Assembly: GCA_029953675.1 (NCBI GenBank)
Contig: JAMWBK010000003.1
Span: 1,178,001 to 1,242,000, forward strand
Direction: 5' to 3'
Origin: Rhodosorus marinus
Lineage: Eukaryota > Rhodophyta > Stylonematophyceae > Stylonematales > Stylonemataceae
Length of the DNA stretch: 64,000 nt
Under the pieces are notes generated by a model. It had not been told where the DNA came from and ran no database searches. It was given only the letters and a program-made list of their open reading frames with translations. Of the stretch, positions 58,686-64,000 are shown one piece after another. The position numbers and the translations under genes were made by a program. The first letter of the stretch is position 1; every line of letters begins with the position of its first letter.

Positions 58686-61600
58686 TAAGCGATGAGACAT
58701 GAATTATTGAACAGGCAAAAACCAATGAAATGGTACAGATTTCAACGGATTTCATGCCCCACCGGCCCCATTGACAAGGCAAATCGACGATTCCAACCGG
58801 TTCGCGAAGATTCTGAGGCCCCAATGCTTGCCCCATTGCAATGCGGGTACAAATGCTTACCCAATGATTGTGTAGGGGTTGGGTTGGTTGCAGAAGGCGA
58901 GGAGCTCGTCTGGCAGTGCCTTGTGAAACTGGTTTTGATGCGTGTGTGTGTGTTTGTTCATGGAAGGGTAAGAAAAATTTTGGTCTTTAAAGAGGTGGCT
59001 GTGCTGTTGCTGACGTGCGAACCTCATCGGAGGTGTACCCTCTCAAAGTGGTAAACAATTTGATGCGATAGGGCTGGAGTTTGGAAGACCGCTCACGTAG
59101 GATGTTGATTAAGGGGGGGAAGGTAGACAGCGGTACAAATGAGACAGTGCTGAGTCGGGAAGAGTGCGATCCCAGATGATGGCAAAACGTTGGAAGAGAA
59201 AAACTTCCACTCCTATTCTCTCATCCGTTTATTCAGATCCTAACTACCCTCAAAAGCTGGAAACAAGTGGATGAAGCGGCGTTCGTTTTTGTGAGTGCTT
59301 CGGGGATCAACTTGATCGTTGGACGCGCTTCCAACCTCGTAGTCTAGCAAGGCAAGTGCATTTATCAGACAAACCCCGTGTCCGCGCTTATCCTTGAGGC
59401 TGGTTCCTTGCGTCGAGCGTAGATATCCCTTCTCGGAGTTATTAGCTCTCGAATGGCGGTCCAGATGACCGCGCTCTTTAGGTTTCCAGGGGGTATTCGG
59501 GTTGCTGATTTCTATTGTGCTCTTCACGATCGACCTGCTCCTTTAGACTGCATCTTTACAACGGATTTCTGTAGAATTATTCAGTAGTAGATGGGGCATT
59601 CCATTTATTTTCGTTATACGAATGAGCCTCAGTATATTGTATTTTAGTTGTATGCTAATAAAGCCATAGTTGTATAGAGCGCGTATGGAGAAGGGCAACT
59701 CTTTAACTCTTTCATGAAAATATAAAGTAAAACTAAACAGCGGCATGCCACATTTCTCGCCGGGCCCCCTGAATCTGGCCCCGTTTTCACTGTTGGCCGC
59801 TCAAAGTTTATCACTATCCAATTGGGGCAAGATCCCTCGAAGGGGGCATGCCCAATTGCCCCATTTCTCGTCTGGCCTAGCTGAACAAACATTGAACAAA
59901 TTCATTCAAAAAACAACCGAGGGCCTTGTGAATGGAAATTTTTATCCAAAAAGATCTATGCTGACTGCAAAAAGACCTATGCTGATTCCAAAACGCCTTC
60001 CAATGGGATGCTGAGGGTTACTAACACAGCCGTGCTTAGTTATGGCTGACGCGGATTTAAAGAAAACATTGTAAGACCTGAGCCTCGACGCGATGTCGCG
60101 GCACCGGCGAGATAGGCGTGGTCCAACGTTGGGAACGGAGCTCTGGTTTTACCCCAGCCCAGATGTGTGCTGATTCCATAACCTTGCAATGAGCTGCTGA
60201 TGAGATTGTGTTTACTACCACAGCCTTATGCCTGGGTATTGCGAGAGCGGATGTAAAGAAAAGTAGGTGGAGAGCTGAGCTATGCAAGCCGATGTCCGGG
60301 TAGCAATGAGATCGCGAGATTCTCCAAGCTCGAGCGGAGGAAGGGCCAAGCTCTCATATTCCGCTCAGGAAAGCTCCCTGCGTTGCAATACGGAAACTTT
60401 CCAAAGAAAAAAATTGTTTTGGAACGACGCAACGTATCTCAAATCTGGAAGCTGACAAAAGCGGTCCTCCCTCGAAATAAATAGTTCGTTTTCTAATAAT
60501 AGGAGTGGTCATTAAATACTTTGCACAAAAAAAAAAGTTCGTTTCAACAGTAGAGAATAAACGAAAACAATTCGAGCGTATTGCCGAAAAAACGAAGCTA
60601 TTCGAAAACAAGTGCCGGGTGGTTGCGTATTGCTTATCAGATTTTTTGAGAATTTTCAGTCAATGGACCCAATTTTATATTGTTATTCAGTGAAGGCTTG
60701 TACTAACATGTGTACTAAGTTTTATTTTTCGGAAAAAAAGGTAGCTCCTCCTTTTCCGCATTTAATCTATAATTCTATTTTAAGCTCCGTCTCGAAACTT
60801 TGTGAAAAACAATATTCCAGCAGAAGGCGGGCTGTAGAATGGAGCAGTATTGATATGGCGAGAGACTATTTGAGCGTAATAAAGTCCAAGCATTCGAAGT
60901 TGTTCTTTTTTTTGAAGATCCTAGCAGACCCTGATTTTATTCGCCATCCGCATCTGTCAGACAACTCCTACTGGGGTCTGACTTGAGCACGCGGGGGCGA
61001 AAAAACGAGCCTTTTTGGCATGGGGCTTACTATTGGATGATTGTCGAACTACACCAAACGACCTGGATATTCTAATTGGACCCTTCCGCAATTGCGAATT
61101 TCGGCAGTGCTCCCCAAGTGGTGGGACCGAGAGGGGGGGTATTTTTTTCATCAAGGAACACTTAGAGCCATCCGCTTTCTTAATACAGCAACTCAAGTGC
61201 CCCTTGGACGAAAAGGGAATGCCAGTGGACCTTGCTCACATGAAACCTCAGGGGCAAGACGCAGGTGGGGGGGGGGGAAACACCCTCTGTAATTTTAATA
61301 AATCAAAACAAAATGAAATGTACTTTTGTGTTTTGGAGGGGTATTAGAATTTTGAAATTCGAACATCAGCTATGGTTTGTAGAAAAGGGGGAGGTAAGAA
61401 AAAGAAAGAAAGGAAGGGACTGGGCTCTAGAGAGCGGACAGGCAATGGTGCTCACCCCCAGCCGTCTACTTCTAAAAACATTTCATTGACAGCTATGGCT
61501 TGTTGGCCAGCAATGTGGTTTGTTTTGCTGAGGGTGAATGGACGCGATATGGGCTGATGGCTTCTTCTCTGGTCTTTTGTAGTTGACTGCTTCGGTGCTA

Positions 61601-61746
61601 TTTCGGGATGTGCAGGTTTCCAGTACTACCGTCCGGCTTCCGGTAGCTGAGATCCTATCGCTTTCTAGGGAAATAGTTGGAAGCTATGGACTGTGAGATC
61701 AGCAACGAAAACTGTAACCCCAGACTCATGCCGAGCAATGCGTTTT
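58686..61746. other. Gene-free interval with short repeats
   Basis: Holds a 22-base tandem pair near 59947-59991 (AAAAGATCTATGCTGACT type) and a diverged direct repeat (about 60018-60110 and 60208-60300). An AT-rich open plus frame at about 60612-60986 and a 110-codon frame at 61015-61347 follow. Neither frame shows a known domain. Confidence 0.45.
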
Positions 61747-61765
61747 TCAGCGAGCTCCTCGCTGA
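61747..61765. repeat. Perfect 8-bp-stem hairpin before transporter
   Basis: TCAGCGAG-CTC-CTCGCTGA, about 90 bases before the transporter start codon. It could be a leader stem-loop. Confidence 0.45.
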
Positions 61766-61855
61766 GAGGATTTAAAGGCGCTCCTCCAGTAAAAGCCTGC
61801 CCTGCTGCCGAAGTCTACGTCAGTAGCTGGTAGGTTTGTGAATGAGAATAGTACG

Positions 61856-63244
61856 ATGGCATCAGTAGATTCTAAGTTTGGGGAGGAGTGTGCTGTGGAC
61901 ATGCCCGGCGTCACCGGTGAGCCGGTTGATGACTTGAATGATGCGGTCGAGCAGACCAAAGACATCGAGAGCGGAGACACCGTAGATCGGGCCTGCGAGA
62001 ATCTCAGCGTTGGACTTGCGATATTCCTGCTTATCGTGGATATGGTTGGTACGGGAGTGCTGAGCGTGCCCAACTCGTTCGCGACACTAGGATGGATACC
62101 GGGACATCTTACTCTTGCGTTCTGCTGGATAATCTCGATGTTGGCGGGTGTACTGCTGTGGTACCTGCGATACAAGAAGTACGAAGTGCATTCGTACCCG
62201 CAGATGTTCAGCGCTGCCTTCGGGAAGAAGGGGTTGGTGTACGCACGATGCAACATGTACCCGCTCCTGTTCTTGTACACCTCCGCGTTCAGCTACACAC
62301 AGGCTCAAGCATGGAGCGCACTTTTTGCTGGATCCCCCGTATCGCTCAAGGAGTGGATGGTAATCGCTGGGTTCGTCTCTCTTGTTGTGCTGCAACTCAG
62401 GAGCTTCAAGGCAATGGCGCTCACGTCTATGATCGCCATTGTGACTATCATTGTCCCCGTTGGAATTTCCTTCTTCGTGTTTGCGGACATGGTGAAGGAT
62501 CCGGTGGCGTATCCGGTCGGGCCACGCGTGCTGTTTTCGTACTACGGAACATCGGATTGCGTAGTCGCCGCCATGGATATTCTGTACGCTTTTGCCGGTG
62601 CCGTCGTGTTCCTGGAGATTATGAGCACGATGAAATGCGTCAAGAATTTTCCATACGCCTTGATTGTTTCTCAGACCTTCGCGTACCTGTTCTACGTGAC
62701 TGCTGGTTCTGTAGTGTACGGCCTTGCGGGGGATGCGACGTGGCTGAAATCCCCGTTCACGAACTCGCTTCAGCCGGGAGCTGCTTCGATCGTGGCCAAT
62801 GCCTGTATTGTCATTCATGCGTCCATTGCGATCATCGTGACCGGTCAAGTGCTGATTTATGCTTTCCAGAGGGCCGCTGAGCCGTTTGTTAAGCGCATGT
62901 TTCTTGGCAGTGACAACGCTCCATACAAGGTTGCACCACTGACGTGCAACAAACCGGCGGCGTTGATGTGGTGGTTGTTGTGGTCGTTCATTGTAATATT
63001 GTTTGCAACCCTTACGAATATTATAATTCCATCTTTCCAGATCTTTCTGGCTCTAATTTCTTCTCTGATTGGCTCCCAGACCACGCTGCTTTGGCCTGCA
63101 ATCATTGATATTCATGCGTTTGCCAAAGTGAGAACGGGAAAGCAACACCTTCTAACTGCGTTTAGCGCGGTATTAGTCACTCTAGGAATTGTAGCTATTG
63201 TATTGGGGCTGTTTGGTGACATTGTTGTTATTATTCAAGAATAG
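61856..63244 (+). CDS. Amino acid transporter, AAAP family
   Basis: A single exon of 462 residues. The start was set at the first ATG, 61856; upstream frame extension uses no ATG. The hydrophilic N-terminus (about 50 residues, acidic) is followed by about eleven membrane helices. The first helix region NLSVGLAIFLLIVDMVGTGVLSVPNSFATLG has the VGTGVLSVP unwound-helix motif of the amino acid/auxin permease (AAAP, SLC32/36/38) family. Later helices include YAFAGAVVFLEIMSTMK, which corresponds to the conserved F.G..v..e...emk.p. segment of TM6, and VVYGLAGD. The family carries neutral amino acids with H+ or Na+ across plasma or vacuolar membranes. Substrate cannot be read from sequence. It is the first gene after the repeat-rich block. 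Confidence 0.92.
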   Translation: MASVDSKFGEECAVDMPGVTGEPVDDLNDAVEQTKDIESGDTVDRACENLSVGLAIFLLIVDMVGTGVLSVPNSFATLGWIPGHLTLAFCWIISMLAGVLLWYLRYKKYEVHSYPQMFSAAFGKKGLVYARCNMYPLLFLYTSAFSYTQAQAWSALFAGSPVSLKEWMVIAGFVSLVVLQLRSFKAMALTSMIAIVTIIVPVGISFFVFADMVKDPVAYPVGPRVLFSYYGTSDCVVAAMDILYAFAGAVVFLEIMSTMKCVKNFPYALIVSQTFAYLFYVTAGSVVYGLAGDATWLKSPFTNSLQPGAASIVANACIVIHASIAIIVTGQVLIYAFQRAAEPFVKRMFLGSDNAPYKVAPLTCNKPAALMWWLLWSFIVILFATLTNIIIPSFQIFLALISSLIGSQTTLLWPAIIDIHAFAKVRTGKQHLLTAFSAVLVTLGIVAIVLGLFGDIVVIIQE

Positions 63245-64000
63245 GTGTTCATAGATTTTCAAATAAATAAGATATACTAGGCTATAGACTGTCTAATAAA
63301 TAGGGTTGAGACAAGTGGGTCTCTGGTTTTTCGCTGTTTACCACGCAGAAGCGGGTAAACCCACGAAAACAACGGGGCTCAGGAGGGGCCCAGGGATTAA
63401 GTAAAGTCCAGTCCATATAAGTGGGCAATAGGCGATTCCAGTGCTCCCTCCAAAATTCGGTGGGTGGGTAATGAAAAAGTTCACTCACGACTATCACGGC
63501 TCAAGGGTAGAGGGAGGGTTTTCGATTTTCAGAAACGCCCTTTGAGTCGAGCGCGGCCGAGCACGTCCAACAGCGAGGGAAGCTTGGGCGATTGGAAAAC
63601 GGTCCGTTGATAGGATGGGGAAGCAGTTCTGCGGAGGTGGTGAACTAGAGGATAAGGGATCCACAGAGTATGGGTAGAAGAGCTACTTGAGCTCGACTCG
63701 GGCTTGGGAGCATTCCCCAGATTGCAGATGATTAAGTTTCTTGGAGAAAGTGGAATCATCGTTCTTTTCACAAGAATTGGAATGCCAAGGGAGAGTCATG
63801 AAATCGAAGCGGATGCAATCAAGTCCGAACTTGTGAAAATCAAGCCTTTGTGGACCCTTCTTCCATGGACAAGTTTCTGGAGTTCTTTTCTTTGCCTAGA
63901 AGGTATTTATCATCAGTTTATTCAGGGTATTCAATAAAAGCATGACTCCTTAGCTTGTGTGTTTCAAGTTGCACAAGCTTCGGATGCCTTTCTACGAAGT
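63245..64000. other. Downstream flank, no gene recognised
   Basis: An AATAAATAAG stretch just after the stop (63262-63271) may serve as a polyadenylation signal. A 77-codon plus frame near the end (63704-63937) has no recognised domain. Confidence 0.45.

Noticed and set aside
60612-61347. Two adjacent open frames in AT-rich sequence before the transporter.
   Set aside because: No domain, no clear splice links, and they lie in a repeat-rich block. Kept only as a note in the interval entry.
62087-62880. Two long frames (253 codons minus, 262 codons plus) inside the amino-acid transporter.
   Set aside because: They are shadows of the transporter gene; neither has membrane or domain features.

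Overview
This is a nuclear, eukaryotic window. About half of the recognisable genes are split by short GT-AG introns, mostly 50-170 nt, and every frame I could follow closes only after splicing. My best guess at the source is a unicellular or simple archaeplastid, most likely a red alga. The hints are a PRONE-type Rop/Rho exchange factor, a starch-binding CBM20 protein, a plant-type TPX2 N-terminus and the compact gene spacing. No plastid-specific marker is present, so this is inference. No tRNA, rRNA or CRISPR array was seen.

Layout. At 1-14.4 kb, all plus strand, lie a Nopp140-like nucleolar protein (983-3417), a TACC-domain coiled-coil protein (4586-6187), pyrroline-5-carboxylate reductase (7269-8294), a degenerate paralogue of it (10332-11331), and a CBM20 protein (12821-14385). 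At 14.6-20.7 kb, minus strand, lie an 11-exon 5-oxoprolinase and a fatty-acid elongase. At 23.6-36.3 kb come a mitochondrial SAM-type carrier (+), a TPX2-like spindle protein (-), a small spliced hypothetical gene (+), an ectonucleotide pyrophosphatase-like membrane protein (-), a DnaJ-type zinc-finger protein without a J domain (+), a DUF1761 membrane protein (-) and S-nitrosoglutathione reductase/class III ADH (+). At 36.6-53.7 kb come a bromodomain protein (-), CPSF30 (+), a MIT-PRONE fusion (-), two tandem double-YCII proteins (-), retrotransposon debris, an akirin-like protein (+) and an NDPK/DPY-30/UMP-CMP kinase fusion (-). The stretch 53.7-61.8 kb has no recognisable gene and is full of inverted, direct and tandem repeats. 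The window closes with an amino-acid transporter (61856-63244, +).

Themes. Three proteins belong to systems studied mainly elsewhere: TACC and TPX2 (spindle/Aurora A), akirin (nuclear import/transcription) and PRONE (Rop signalling). Proline metabolism is represented twice, by P5CR and its relic-like copy. 5-Oxoprolinase and GSNOR both touch glutathione turnover. The most unusual items are the MIT-PRONE fusion, the NDPK-DPY30-UMPK triple fusion, the two YCII-YCII genes whose four half-domains share one intron position, and the catalytically altered P5CR copy. All exon coordinates were read by eye from splice signals and frame continuity. They are not transcript-supported.
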